Shown in pieces: positions 26,539 to 35,560 of a DNA stretch of 64,000 bases; the stretch's first letter is position 1, and each line of letters opens with the position of its first letter. The DNA comes from Janthinobacterium sp. (GTDB lineage: Bacteria; Pseudomonadota; Gammaproteobacteria; Burkholderiales; Chitinibacteraceae). The stretch spans positions 23,171 through 87,170 of the forward strand of contig JANYCY010000033.1 of the NCBI GenBank assembly GCA_025360045.1. Direction: 5' to 3'. The translations under genes and the position numbers were made by a program. Below the pieces are notes generated by a model. That model was not told the DNA's origin. It saw nothing but the letters and a program-made list of their open reading frames with translations, and made no database searches.

Positions 26539-29500
26539 GTGCTACATCTATTCCAATCCAACCGTATCGATGTTCTGCTGGCGGCGCTGGCGCATCAGTT
26601 AGAGACTTCTCCTTTAGCTTCCCCTTTTGAGCAGGAAAAGATTGTGGTGCAGTCTAAGGGGATGGGGCGGTGGTTGAATTTTCGCTTGGCAGAAAAGCAG
26701 GGCATGACGGCGCAGATGGGTTATCCGCTGTTGGCGTCTTTTTTCTGGGATTTAATGCAACGCACGCTGGGCGGCAATCTGCCGAAGAAGTCGCCGTTTT
26801 CGCGGGAGATTATGGGCTGGCGGGTATTGGCCTGGCTAGATTCGCAGCCTAATGCGCCGGTGCTGCTTAATTATCTGCGCGAAGGCGGGGATTTTCGGCG
26901 CTTTGAACTCGCCACGCGCATTGCCGATGTGTTCGATCAGTATTTGGTTTACCGCCCCGACTGGCTGCTGGCTTGGGAAAAACATCAGAGCCTAGGGCTG
27001 GGGGACGATGAGGCTTGGCAAGCGGCGCTGTGGCGCTATCTATCTAAGGATGAGCTGGATATTCGTGTAGATGGCGGCCATCGTGGCGCGCTGCTGGCGG
27101 CCACTCACAAGCGGCTGCTCGACCCGCGCCCGCTGGATTTGCCCAGCCGTGTTTCGCTATTTGGCATATCCAGCCTGCCGCCGGTGTATATGGAGATTTT
27201 GCGCGCGCTGTCTAAACGCTGCGAGGTGTTTATCCATGCGCTGAATCCTTGCGGCGAGCCTTGGGGCGAGATTCGGGATGCGGCGGAAATCGCGCGGCTT
27301 TCTGATGGCTTTGATCCTGAAGACCTGTATTTGGAAGTCGGCAATCCGCTGTTGGCGGTGTGGGGCAAGCAGGGGCGGGAGTTTTTTAATCAGCTGATTG
27401 CCGAGCCAGAAATCCTTGAATACTTCACGCCTTTTCCTGGCAACCACGACACGATGTTGCAAACGCTAAAAAGCGATGTGCTGGAGCTTGTCGCCCGCAG
27501 CCCGGAAACCGCACAGCGCGTGGCGGCGAACGATCAATCCTTGCAAGTGCATATCTGCCATTCAGCCATGCGCGAAATTGAAGTGCTGCACGATCAGCTC
27601 TTGGCGCTATTCGAGGCCGACACCACGCTCACCCCCGCCGATATTGTGGTGTTGATGCCCGATATCGAACATTACATTCCCTATATTGAGGCCGTATTCG
27701 GTCGCCATTTGGAGAAGGGCGGCGCATCTGCACTCTCCGCTCCCCATGTGCCCTTTGCCATTGCTGACCGCAGCCTAAAAGACGCAGCTCCCTTGGCGCA
27801 AGCCCTGCTAGAGCTGCTCACCCTGCCGCAATGCCGCTTTGCCAGCGATTGGATGATGGCGCTGCTGGATATCCCCGCCATTGCCCGCCGCTTTGAAATC
27901 CCCGCATCCGACTTGCCCACCATCCACCGCTGGATCAGCGAATTAGGCATTCATTGGGGCAGAGACGGCGAGCATAAGGCCGAGCTGGGTTTACCCAATA
28001 CCTTTGAGCACACTTGGCGGTTTGGGCTAGATAGATTGCTGCTGAGCATCGCACTGCCCGCTGGCGTGGCGGGCGCTGCTGCACCACTCTTTGCTGGCAC
28101 ATTGCCCGGCAGCGGCGTGGCGGGAAATCAGGCGCAGTTGGCGGCTGGCCTCGCGGCTTTTGCCGAGACGCTGTTTGAGCAAGCCGCATCGCTATCGGGT
28201 GAGCACACGCCCGAGCTGTGGCATAGAAAATTGATAGACATGATAGAGGCGCTGTTTGCGCCGGATGATGATGAAGCGCTTACTCTGGCCGAGCTGCGCG
28301 AGCAGATTATTGAATTTGCCGAGCAAAGCCGTGCCGCCAACTACGATGCGCCGGTGGATTTATCTGTGCCGCGCAGTTGGCTCAATGGCGCGCTGTCCGG
28401 CAAGATTCCGAGTGGTGGTTTTTTAACCGGCGCGGTGACATTTTGCGCCATGGTGCCGATGCGCTGCCTGCCCTTTAGAGTGATTGCCCTCTTGGGCTTT
28501 AATGACGGCGCTTTCCCGCGCGAATCGCGCCCGCCGGGCTTTGATTTGATGGCGCACAATCCGCAATATGGCGATCGATCCCGTCGCGCCGATGATCGCT
28601 ATCTCTTCTTGGAAACCTTGCTTTCAGCCAGCGATGTGCTGTATCTGAGTTATGTAGGCCGTGGCATCCAAGATAATGGTGTGATTCCGCCATCGGTGGT
28701 GGTGTCTGATTTGCTCGACGCCGTGGGGCGCAGCTTTGTGCTGGAAGACGCCCCGCCGCAACCCGCCCTTGGCAACGAGGCGCTGAAATGGCGGCGCATC
28801 GAGCGCGAGCGGCTACTCAAGCATCTGATTACCGAACACCCGCTGCAACCCTTTAGCCCTCGCTATTTTAAGGAAGAACGACTACCCGCCTATTCCCCAC
28901 TCTGGTTTGCTGCCGCCACCGCCATTGGCCAGCCGCAGGGCCTGCCACTCTCGGTATTGGCAGAAAGCTTGCCGCTGCCCGATGCAGAATTTAAAAATGT
29001 CGCGTTTAACGATTTGCTGGCCTTTTGGCGCAACCCTACCCGATATTTACTCAGAAACCGCATCGGCATCCGGCTTGCTGACGAGGCTGTGGAATTCGAA
29101 AGCAACGAGCCATTTAGCCTGTCTTTTTCCGCAAAAAGCGAGCTAAACCAAGTAATCTGGCAATCCCTGGAGCAGGGCTGGAGCAGTGATTCCATCGCCA
29201 CCGGCCGAGCCGCCGGCCTGCTGCCGCACGGTGGTTTTGGCGATATGAGCGCCGCCAAGCAATCGGCCACGCTACGCAAACTCTATAACGCCGCCGAGCC
29301 ACTGCTCAGCGATGCAACGCTGGCACCGCATTCTTTTCTGTTTAAATTTGCGGACGATATGCAGCTCAACGGCGCACTGCACCAGCTACGCCCCAATGGG
29401 CAAGTGGCGGTTTGGACAGACCACAGCTCGCCCATCGAGCTAATCGCCTGCTGGCTAAAACACCTCGCCCTCTGCCACGCCGCACCCGATGGCGTGCAAC

Positions 29501-29865
29501 AGGAAACACGCATCGTCAGTCAAAAAGGCCATTGGCGCTTTGGGCCAGTGGAAAACGCCGGTGTAGAGCTAGAAAAATGGCTGCATTACTACTGGCAGGG
29601 CCTATCCAATCGCCTACCCTTTGCCACCCGCAGCAGCGCCAAATACGCCGAAGCACTCAGTGGCGACGATGGCTCAGTAGATGCGGCAGAAAAAGCCGCC
29701 AGAGAAAGCTGGCACGGCAACAGCCTGCGCGGCTTTGCTGGCGAAGAATCAGAAATCTGGTACGAAATGGCTTGGCGCGGGCAAAGCTTGCTGAGCGACG
29801 AGGGATTTGCCGAGATGGCAAATGAGCTGTTGCTGGCGATGTATCAATGCAGGGAAGAGCTATAA
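26539..29865 (+). CDS. recC: Exodeoxyribonuclease V gamma subunit RecC
   Basis: The 1108-residue protein matches RecC in length (E. coli 1122) and in its conserved start, LHLFQSNRIDVLLAALAHQL, followed by QSKGMGRWLNFRLAEKQG. Later motifs include CHSAMREIEVLHDQLLALF and LLGFNDGAFPRESRPPGFDL. RecC is the inactivated helicase/nuclease-fold subunit that recognises Chi and holds RecB and RecD in the double-strand break repair complex. The start is GTG, chosen because it gives the family N-terminus; no strong ribosome site is visible. No recB or recD follows, which is unusual for most bacteria but, as I recall, fits the scattered rec genes of Neisseria. Confidence 0.95.
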   Translation: MLHLFQSNRIDVLLAALAHQLETSPLASPFEQEKIVVQSKGMGRWLNFRLAEKQGMTAQMGYPLLASFFWDLMQRTLGGNLPKKSPFSREIMGWRVLAWLDSQPNAPVLLNYLREGGDFRRFELATRIADVFDQYLVYRPDWLLAWEKHQSLGLGDDEAWQAALWRYLSKDELDIRVDGGHRGALLAATHKRLLDPRPLDLPSRVSLFGISSLPPVYMEILRALSKRCEVFIHALNPCGEPWGEIRDAAEIARLSDGFDPEDLYLEVGNPLLAVWGKQGREFFNQLIAEPEILEYFTPFPGNHDTMLQTLKSDVLELVARSPETAQRVAANDQSLQVHICHSAMREIEVLHDQLLALFEADTTLTPADIVVLMPDIEHYIPYIEAVFGRHLEKGGASALSAPHVPFAIADRSLKDAAPLAQALLELLTLPQCRFASDWMMALLDIPAIARRFEIPASDLPTIHRWISELGIHWGRDGEHKAELGLPNTFEHTWRFGLDRLLLSIALPAGVAGAAAPLFAGTLPGSGVAGNQAQLAAGLAAFAETLFEQAASLSGEHTPELWHRKLIDMIEALFAPDDDEALTLAELREQIIEFAEQSRAANYDAPVDLSVPRSWLNGALSGKIPSGGFLTGAVTFCAMVPMRCLPFRVIALLGFNDGAFPRESRPPGFDLMAHNPQYGDRSRRADDRYLFLETLLSASDVLYLSYVGRGIQDNGVIPPSVVVSDLLDAVGRSFVLEDAPPQPALGNEALKWRRIERERLLKHLITEHPLQPFSPRYFKEERLPAYSPLWFAAATAIGQPQGLPLSVLAESLPLPDAEFKNVAFNDLLAFWRNPTRYLLRNRIGIRLADEAVEFESNEPFSLSFSAKSELNQVIWQSLEQGWSSDSIATGRAAGLLPHGGFGDMSAAKQSATLRKLYNAAEPLLSDATLAPHSFLFKFADDMQLNGALHQLRPNGQVAVWTDHSSPIELIACWLKHLALCHAAPDGVQQETRIVSQKGHWRFGPVENAGVELEKWLHYYWQGLSNRLPFATRSSAKYAEALSGDDGSVDAAEKAARESWHGNSLRGFAGEESEIWYEMAWRGQSLLSDEGFAEMANELLLAMYQCREEL

Positions 29866-29910
29866 GGCAAGGCCCAAGGTCATTATTTGAGCTTTTAAAA
29901 ACAATAAAAT

Positions 29911-29983
29911 CGTCATACTCGAACGTTTTATTGGGGACCCAGCTGCTCTGCTGAGTCTCCAATAAAACCATTCGAGGATGACG
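29911..29983. repeat. R4 repeat
   Basis: CGTCATACTCGAACGTTTTA at the left and CCATTCGAGGATGACG at the right form the paired ends. It lies between the converging recC and pseudouridine synthase genes and may terminate both. Confidence 0.75.
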
Positions 29984-30028
29984 ATTATGGCCTTAGTACT
30001 AAGGGATGAAGCGAGTCCTTAGATCCGC

Positions 30029-30778
30029 TTAAAACCGCTCATCCATCCGCAAATAGCGCCACTGACCAACGGGCAAATCGGATAGCGAGATACGGCCAAT
30101 ACGCAGGCGGCGGATTGCGATCACTCTCAGGCCGACTAATTCGCACATACGGCGAATCTGGCGCGGGCGGTTTTCACGCAATACAAAGCGCAATGAGTCT
30201 TCACTCTGCCAGCTGACTTTAGTTGGCTTTAAGCGCTCATCATCAAGGCTCAGGCCATTATTAAGCTGTTTTAAGCCTTCTGTGCTCAACATTCCTTCGA
30301 CTTGAACGGCGTATTCGCGCTCTACATCCACATCCGACATCAGCTTTTTAGCGATGCGGCCATCTTGCGTCAGCACCAGTAGGCCCGATGTATCTACATC
30401 TAAGCGGCCCGCTGGAGCGAGGTTGTGCATGTGTTTTTTAAGGAAATTGATGCCGGTTCGGTCGCCAATAAAGCGCGTTTCCGCTTTGATCAAGGTCCAG
30501 GCTGGGCGATCCCCCGGCTCGGCAGGGCCGGATACATAGCCCACTGGCTTGTGCATCAGAATGGTGACGCGCTCAGCTTGAAATACCGTGGCTTGGCGCT
30601 CTAGAGTGATTTTTTGCTCAGGCACAACACGGCTACCGAGGGTGTTGACCACCACGCCATCGACTTTTACCCAGCCCTGTTCAATAAATTCGTCGGCCTC
30701 GCGGCGTGAGCACATGCCCAGCTCGGTCATGCGTTTGGATAAGCGGATGGATTCGGTCATGGTCGTAATACTTTTCAT
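30029..30778 (-). CDS. RluF-like rRNA pseudouridine synthase (RsuA family)
   Basis: The 249-residue enzyme has an N-terminal S4 RNA-binding domain (RLSKRMTELGMCSRREADEF, residues 12-31) and a catalytic domain with the Asp of GRLDVDTSGLLVLT near residue 126. The segment ENRPRQIRRMCELVGLRVI is also typical. It isomerises uridine in ribosomal RNA; the branch with KPVGYVSGPAEPGDRPAWTL resembles RluF (23S rRNA, U2604 in E. coli), but I cannot fix the site. Start is MKSITTM or the ATG at MTESIRL six codons later; both lack a strong ribosome site. It is preceded by a structured leader ending in a T run. Confidence 0.88.
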   Translation of the reverse strand: MKSITTMTESIRLSKRMTELGMCSRREADEFIEQGWVKVDGVVVNTLGSRVVPEQKITLERQATVFQAERVTILMHKPVGYVSGPAEPGDRPAWTLIKAETRFIGDRTGINFLKKHMHNLAPAGRLDVDTSGLLVLTQDGRIAKKLMSDVDVEREYAVQVEGMLSTEGLKQLNNGLSLDDERLKPTKVSWQSEDSLRFVLRENRPRQIRRMCELVGLRVIAIRRLRIGRISLSDLPVGQWRYLRMDERF

Positions 30779-30810
30779 AAGAGCAATCTGCCATTGTACC
30801 CGCTACAGGC

Positions 30811-30905
30811 AAAAAAAACGCCACTGAACGTCTTAGCCCCGCTAGCGGGGAAAGCACACCATAAGAAACAAGATAGAGCCTTTTGTTTCTTATGGGCCAG
30901 TGGCG
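30811..30905 (-). promoter_or_regulatory. Structured 5' leader / possible attenuator of the pseudouridine synthase gene
   Basis: On the minus strand an outer stem CGCCACTG (30905-30898) pairs with CAGTGGCG (30826-30819). It encloses a 13-bp perfect hairpin (CCATAAGAAACAA with its complement) and a 14-bp perfect palindrome CCCCGCTAGCGGGG. The outer stem is followed at once by eight T (30818-30811), the form of a rho-independent terminator with a three-way junction. The start codon of the pseudouridine synthase lies about 32 bases further on. The location suggests a transcription attenuator or a small RNA; no known class recognised. Confidence 0.5.
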
Positions 30906-31151
30906 CAAATACATACAGAGGAGAGAGATGAAACAACATCGAAATCAATTCAATGTACACATTACGTTTCAGCAGCAATCATTCTAATTTCTTAGAGCAA
31001 TTGCGTCGTTGCATAAATTACATTATAGGCGGCGAATATTACCCAGCAAAGACAAGCCTTAGCTGCCATCGCGCGTATTTAATCAAAAATTAAATATCTT
31101 CTACGGCAAGTGCGACTTATGCTTAAACCAAATCCACCTAAAGGTGTCCCT

Positions 31152-32258
31152 ATGAACTACGACAGCTTACTCACGCCGAAAATTCACGATATCAATACCT
31201 TCCAAGATTTTCGGGAAAGCCTTGCCGATCACGCGCCACGCATCGAGCAAATTATTGCCGAGCTAAAACGAGACCCCGGCAAAATGATGTTGATTTCTGA
31301 TTTGTTTCGCGCCTTTCATAATATCAAGGGCGATGCTGGGCTATGCCGTGTTGAGTTTGTAGTGCCCTTGGTGCATGGCATAGAAACGCTGCTTTCCAGA
31401 ATGCGCGCTGGCGAGCTGCAGCTCACCGAAGTGCTGTCTGAAGTATTACTACTGACCTTAGATAGGCTAGAGCAAGCGGTCGAATCACTCAGCAATAATG
31501 CATCAGCCAGTAGCTTGCATCTGCCGACCTTAGCTCGCGGCTTAGATGGGCTTTCTACTTTGCAAGCTGAAGAGCTTGATCCTGCTTGTGCTCGGCTGAT
31601 CGAAGCAGTTACCGGTTTTAAACATGCCGCCGTGGTCTTGCCAGATCGTACCCGTGCCGAAGTAGAGCGCTCAAATGAGGAGCGCAGCCAAGATTTACGT
31701 TTTTTCCGCAATATGGCACTGCAATTAGAAATGCGCTCACCGCTATTTCGTGGCCGCACTGCACGCAATTTGCAATTAGCACTCGCCACCAATAAAGCCG
31801 CAGGCGGCGTGGTTTCTAGCACTCAGCTAGAAGCCGCCGTGTATATGCACGATATTGGCATGATGTTTTTACCCGAATCGCTGTGGCTGAAAGTAGAAAG
31901 AATGTCTGACGCCGAGCGCGCACAATTACTTGATCACCCCGCTTGGGCCGCAGGGCTTTTAGCCAGAATGGAAGGCTGGCAAGACGCATCAACCATGTGT
32001 TTACAGCACCACGAAAGTGTCGAAGGTAACGGCTACCCCAATAAACTCAGCGGTAACGATATTGTGCCGGGTGCCAAAATCCTCGCTCTGGTCGATGCTT
32101 TTGAGGCCGTCATGCTCAAACACAGCCATCGCGGCCAGAATAAATCGGTGCTGCGGGCCATTGCCGAAGTCAACGCTTCTGATCAGCAATTTGATCCAGA
32201 CTGGATAGAGCCATTTAATCGGGTGATACGCACCATGATGGAAAACGGCGGCTTATAA
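31152..32258 (+). CDS. Hpt domain fused to an HD-GYP-type phosphodiesterase domain
   Basis: The 368-residue protein begins with a histidine phosphotransfer domain; the phospho-accepting His56 lies in FRAFHNIKGDAG. Residues 190-360 form an HD-GYP-type domain with HD at 233-234 (MHDIGMMFLPESL), HHE at 286-288 and GNGYPNKLSG just after. HD-GYP proteins cleave cyclic-di-GMP to pGpG and GMP. The layout suggests a phosphorelay input that controls cyclic-di-GMP breakdown. The ATG is supported by AAGGTG 5 bases upstream; an ATG 14 codons earlier has no such site. No cognate kinase is adjacent, but a receiver-GGDEF protein is encoded 7 kb away. Confidence 0.88.
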   Translation: MNYDSLLTPKIHDINTFQDFRESLADHAPRIEQIIAELKRDPGKMMLISDLFRAFHNIKGDAGLCRVEFVVPLVHGIETLLSRMRAGELQLTEVLSEVLLLTLDRLEQAVESLSNNASASSLHLPTLARGLDGLSTLQAEELDPACARLIEAVTGFKHAAVVLPDRTRAEVERSNEERSQDLRFFRNMALQLEMRSPLFRGRTARNLQLALATNKAAGGVVSSTQLEAAVYMHDIGMMFLPESLWLKVERMSDAERAQLLDHPAWAAGLLARMEGWQDASTMCLQHHESVEGNGYPNKLSGNDIVPGAKILALVDAFEAVMLKHSHRGQNKSVLRAIAEVNASDQQFDPDWIEPFNRVIRTMMENGGL

Positions 32259-32318
32259 GAAGTAGCGGCACCTTGAGGGATGATGAAGTTTTATACCTAG
32301 TAGCTGATGTGACTCAGC

Positions 32319-32448
32319 AAAACCCAGACCTTGAACCACAGAGAAAAGGGAGAACACGGAGTGCCACGGAGAAGACCATACAGAAACAAGGTTTTCTCTG
32401 TGAAACTCCGTGTTCTCTGCACACTCCGTGGTTCAAGATTTGGGTTTT
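32319..32448. repeat. R2 repeat, complete copy
   Basis: This is the cleanest copy: about 130 bp beginning AAACCCAGACCTTGAACCAC and ending GTGGTTCAAGATTTGGGTTT. The arms pair along nearly their whole length around a short centre, CATACAGAAACAAGG. It separates the HD-GYP gene from the converging LysR gene. Confidence 0.9.
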
Positions 32449-32496
32449 ATGCTGGAGTGGAATTGCCGCTGCTGCGTACTCGCTATTTGAATTTCA

Positions 32497-33417
32497 CTAT
32501 CGGGTTGCTGCCAATCTAGGGGCAAATTCGCTGACGATAAACTCGACAAAGGCGGTTACTTTGGCGGGAAGCCAGTCGCGTGCGGGGTAGACGGCATACA
32601 CAGGTAGGCCCACTGCTAGCTGGTAATCGGGCAGCAGCGCCAGCAATTGCCCACTGGCAAGCGGTGCGGCTAATAAGGCGCGGTCAATCAATAATAAACC
32701 TAGCCCATGGGTGGCCGCATCGACCAAAGCACAGGCATCATTCATCGCCAAAGGCCCCTTTACCCGCACTTTCTCCTCCCCTAATGGCCCAGAAAAAGTC
32801 CATAGATTCATAGCGCGCGAGCCATTTTGGTAAAATAGACAAGCATGCTGTGCCAAATCGCTTGGTGTTTGCGGCGTGCCCTTCTGTGCCAGATAGGCTG
32901 GGCTAGCAACCAACTGCAATTGCAATTCACCCAGCTTACGTGCAACCAAGGTTGAATCTGGCAAATGGCCGACCCGAATAGCGATATCGACTTGCTCAGT
33001 CGTTAAATCCACAAAACGATCTTCCAATTGCAAGAGCAAATCAACTTCTGGATAACGCTGGGAAAATAAAGAAAGTAAGGGGACTAAATGCACCCTAGCT
33101 AGCGACGACGAGCAGCTCACTTTCAGCCGCCCACGCACATTCTGCCGATAATCATCGGTAATCGCATCGATATTACCCAACGCCGCAGCCACCGTTTGCG
33201 CCTCTTGCCAAACCCGCTCGCCTAATTCGGTTAACGCCAGCTTACGTGTTGTTCTTTGTAATAATTTTGCGCCAAGCTGAGCTTCAAACCGTGCCAGCTG
33301 CTTACTCACCGACGAGCGATTCAGCCCCAGCTCCTGTGCGGCCCCCGTCAAACTGCCATGGCGTACCACGCAGGAAAACAGCGCCAAGCCTGGCAAAGTA
33401 TCTAGAGAAAGAGTCAT
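32497..33417 (-). CDS. LysR family transcriptional regulator
   Basis: The 306-residue regulator has an N-terminal winged helix-turn-helix (GSLTGAAQELGLNRSSVSKQ, residues 22-41) and a LysR substrate-binding domain from about residue 90 (GRLKVSCSSSLARVHLVPLL). The subtype resembles the CrgA/DsdC-like group that controls divergent oxidoreductase genes. An AAGGAAG ribosome site 6 bases upstream supports the ATG at MTLSLDT; an upstream in-frame ATG lacks this. It is divergent from the quinone-oxidoreductase-like gene, with 131 bp between starts, so it probably regulates that gene and itself. The inducer is unknown. Confidence 0.92.
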   Translation of the reverse strand: MTLSLDTLPGLALFSCVVRHGSLTGAAQELGLNRSSVSKQLARFEAQLGAKLLQRTTRKLALTELGERVWQEAQTVAAALGNIDAITDDYRQNVRGRLKVSCSSSLARVHLVPLLSLFSQRYPEVDLLLQLEDRFVDLTTEQVDIAIRVGHLPDSTLVARKLGELQLQLVASPAYLAQKGTPQTPSDLAQHACLFYQNGSRAMNLWTFSGPLGEEKVRVKGPLAMNDACALVDAATHGLGLLLIDRALLAAPLASGQLLALLPDYQLAVGLPVYAVYPARDWLPAKVTAFVEFIVSEFAPRLAATR

Positions 33418-33479
33418 CCGTGCTTCCTTTGGTCCTGAGAGCTGATTGATTCCGTTGAGGCAACAATGTAATGCTTTTG

Positions 33480-33512
33480 TTAGCACTAATCAATTCAACG
33501 ATTCATTGCTAA
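33480..33512. promoter_or_regulatory. Possible LysR-type operator between divergent genes
   Basis: An inverted repeat TTAGCA...TGCTAA with 21 bases between lies in the shared intergenic region, with an AATCAATTCAACGATTCATT stretch in the centre. It is the only clear dyad there. Assignment to the LysR protein is an inference. Confidence 0.35.
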
Positions 33513-33548
33513 ACTCGCCCTATTCACTTACTCACTGGAAGAATAAAA

Positions 33549-34487
33549 ATGACAGCAAGCATGCAAGCCATTCGCCAACACAGCTACGGTCAACGCGATG
33601 TATTACAGCTAGAAAACGTGCCAACACCGCAGATTAGCGCTGATGATGTGTTAATTCGTGTCCACGCAGCTGGGGTTAATCCGGTGGATTGGAAAATCCG
33701 TGAAGGCTATTTGCAATCCATGATATCTCATGAAATGCCACTCACTTTGGGCTGGGATGTAGCGGGTGAAATTGTTGCCCTAGGCGAGCAAGTCACAGGC
33801 TGGCAAATTGGCGATGCCGTATATTCCCGCCCAGATATTGCCCGCAATGGTGCGTATGCCGAGTTTGTTGCCGTTAGGGCCAGCGAAATTGCCAAAAAAC
33901 CACGAAGCCTAGACTGGCAACAAGCCGCAGCCGTGCCTTTAGCCGCGCTGACTGCATGGCAAGCGCTATTTGAAATAGCAAAATTGCAAGCTGGCGAGAA
34001 AGTACTCATCCATGCCGGAGCAGGCGGTGTGGGCCTGTTCGCAATTCAATTAGCCAAGTGGCGCGGTGCCGAGGTATATACCACCACCTCTGGTAAAAAC
34101 GCCGAATTAGTCAGCGCCCACGGTGCCGACCATGTGATTGATTACACGCAAGCCAACTTCGCAGATTTACGTGATCTAGATGTGGTGTTTGACACTATGG
34201 GCGGCGACATTTTGTCCCAAAGCTGGCAAACACTGAAAGCTGGAGGACGACTCGTTTCAATTTGCGACGCTCCCGATACTGCTACCGCACAAAAACACCA
34301 AGTAAATGCTCACTTTTGCTTTGTGCAGCCTAATGCCGCTCAGTTAAGTGAAATTGCTACATTGTTAGATGCCGGACACATCAAAGTGGTCATCGACAGC
34401 GTGTTTCCATTAGCCCAAGCCGCCCTTGCCCATGAGCGCAGCGAAAGCGGCCGCGCCCGTGGCAAGATTGTGCTGCAAGTCGCTTAG
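33549..34487 (+). CDS. NADP-dependent quinone oxidoreductase-like protein (zinc-free MDR family)
   Basis: The 312-residue protein is a medium-chain dehydrogenase/reductase. It has an N-terminal GroES-like domain (HAAGVNPVDWKIREG near residues 35-49) and a Rossmann fold with VLIHAGAGGVGLFAIQLAKW near residue 150. The structural and catalytic zinc cysteines are absent, as in quinone reductases. It should reduce quinones or enones with NADPH; the substrate is unknown. A second in-frame ATG (MQAIRQH) five codons on is possible. It is divergent from a LysR gene and is followed by a terminator. Confidence 0.9.
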   Translation: MTASMQAIRQHSYGQRDVLQLENVPTPQISADDVLIRVHAAGVNPVDWKIREGYLQSMISHEMPLTLGWDVAGEIVALGEQVTGWQIGDAVYSRPDIARNGAYAEFVAVRASEIAKKPRSLDWQQAAAVPLAALTAWQALFEIAKLQAGEKVLIHAGAGGVGLFAIQLAKWRGAEVYTTTSGKNAELVSAHGADHVIDYTQANFADLRDLDVVFDTMGGDILSQSWQTLKAGGRLVSICDAPDTATAQKHQVNAHFCFVQPNAAQLSEIATLLDAGHIKVVIDSVFPLAQAALAHERSESGRARGKIVLQVA

Positions 34488-34499
34488 ATCCCTAAATAA

Positions 34500-34538
34500 A
34501 CCGTCGTCATTCCCGCTTGGGGGTGACGACGTTTTTAT
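34500..34538 (+). terminator. Terminator built from a short R4-type hairpin
   Basis: CGTCGTCA / TGACGACG around CCCGCTTGGGGG is followed by five T, 13 bases after the oxidoreductase stop codon. The sequence CGTCATTCCCGC marks it as an R4 derivative. Confidence 0.75.
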
Positions 34539-34810
34539 TGAGCCTACCATTTTGGAACGTAATTCAAGTCATATCCTTAAGTTTATCTAACACAAGATAG
34601 AGTATTTTTTTACCCAAGTATTTCAACCTCAACACATAATACTGACGCCATACAGGCAAATTCATTCTGCATTATTTTTTTAATTGTCAGAAAGATATCT
34701 AAGATAAATCCCCCCCCGTGCTTGCATGATCGCCCCTACGATCTATTCTGCTATATGTATGAGCGCAAACTAGCCACTCGCAGATCCTAATCGCTGAAGT
34801 TTAATCCCCC
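34539..34810. other. Gene-free stretch before the binding-protein genes
   Basis: AT-rich DNA of about 270 bp with a run of eight C (34709-34716). It should hold the promoter of the following operon. No repeat or RNA gene seen. Confidence 0.4.
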
Positions 34811-35548
34811 ATGAAGACCTATTCCTTCCTAGCGCTATGGCTAATCGTCTACTCCTTGAGTGGCCATGCAGAAAGCATTCGTGTTGTTACTGAAACAACA
34901 GCTTATTCTTATATGAAGGAAGGGAAAGTGGCTGGATCAGCCACAGAAGTGATTGAGCTGAGCCTAAAAAAAGCAGGTATCACCGATTACAGCATCAATA
35001 TCTACCCATGGGCAAGAGCGTATGATCTCGCCTTACAAAAAGCCAATGTACTGATTTATCTCATTGCCCGCACCCCCAACAGAGAAGCAGATTTTAAATG
35101 GGTAGGTGAGCTAAGCAGGCCACAGTGTTTTTTGGTCAAACTAAAAGAAAGAACGGATATCAAGGTTAATAAACTAGCAGACACTAAGCGCTATTCTATT
35201 GGGGTCGTCAGAGACGATGTGCGCCAACAGTATTTGCAGCAACAAAAATTAACCAATCTAAGTATTTCATCCCAGCAATCAGATAGCTTTAGGCAATTAG
35301 TCAATCATCAACTAGACCTTATTGTTTTATTTGATGCAGATATGCCTCGCCTCTGCCAACAGCAATCTTTTGACTGCAATAAACTCGAGAAACTATTCTT
35401 ACTTAATGAGCTGAGCAATGGGATATATATGGCATTTAGTAAGAAAACACCTGATAAATTAGTTAAACAAACTCAGGATGCTTTTGAAAAATTAAAAGCA
35501 GAAGGCCTAGTAAAACAAATAATGGAACAGGTCCCATTGCCACGCTAA
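34811..35548 (+). CDS. Periplasmic solute-binding protein, family 3 type
   Basis: The 245-residue protein has a signal peptide (FLALWLIVYSLSGHA, residues 6-20) and then a type II binding-protein fold of the SBP_bac_3 group. It has IRVVTETTAYSYMKEGKVAG at the mature N-terminus, YPWARAYDLALQ near 76 and a C-terminal FEKLKAEGLVKQIMEQ helix. No lipobox is present, so it should be free in the periplasm. No permease or ATPase gene is adjacent. The paralogue directly follows, and a histidine kinase comes third, so it may act in sensing rather than uptake. The ligand is unknown. Confidence 0.85.
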   Translation: MKTYSFLALWLIVYSLSGHAESIRVVTETTAYSYMKEGKVAGSATEVIELSLKKAGITDYSINIYPWARAYDLALQKANVLIYLIARTPNREADFKWVGELSRPQCFLVKLKERTDIKVNKLADTKRYSIGVVRDDVRQQYLQQQKLTNLSISSQQSDSFRQLVNHQLDLIVLFDADMPRLCQQQSFDCNKLEKLFLLNELSNGIYMAFSKKTPDKLVKQTQDAFEKLKAEGLVKQIMEQVPLPR

Positions 35549-35560
35549 GAGGGGATTATC

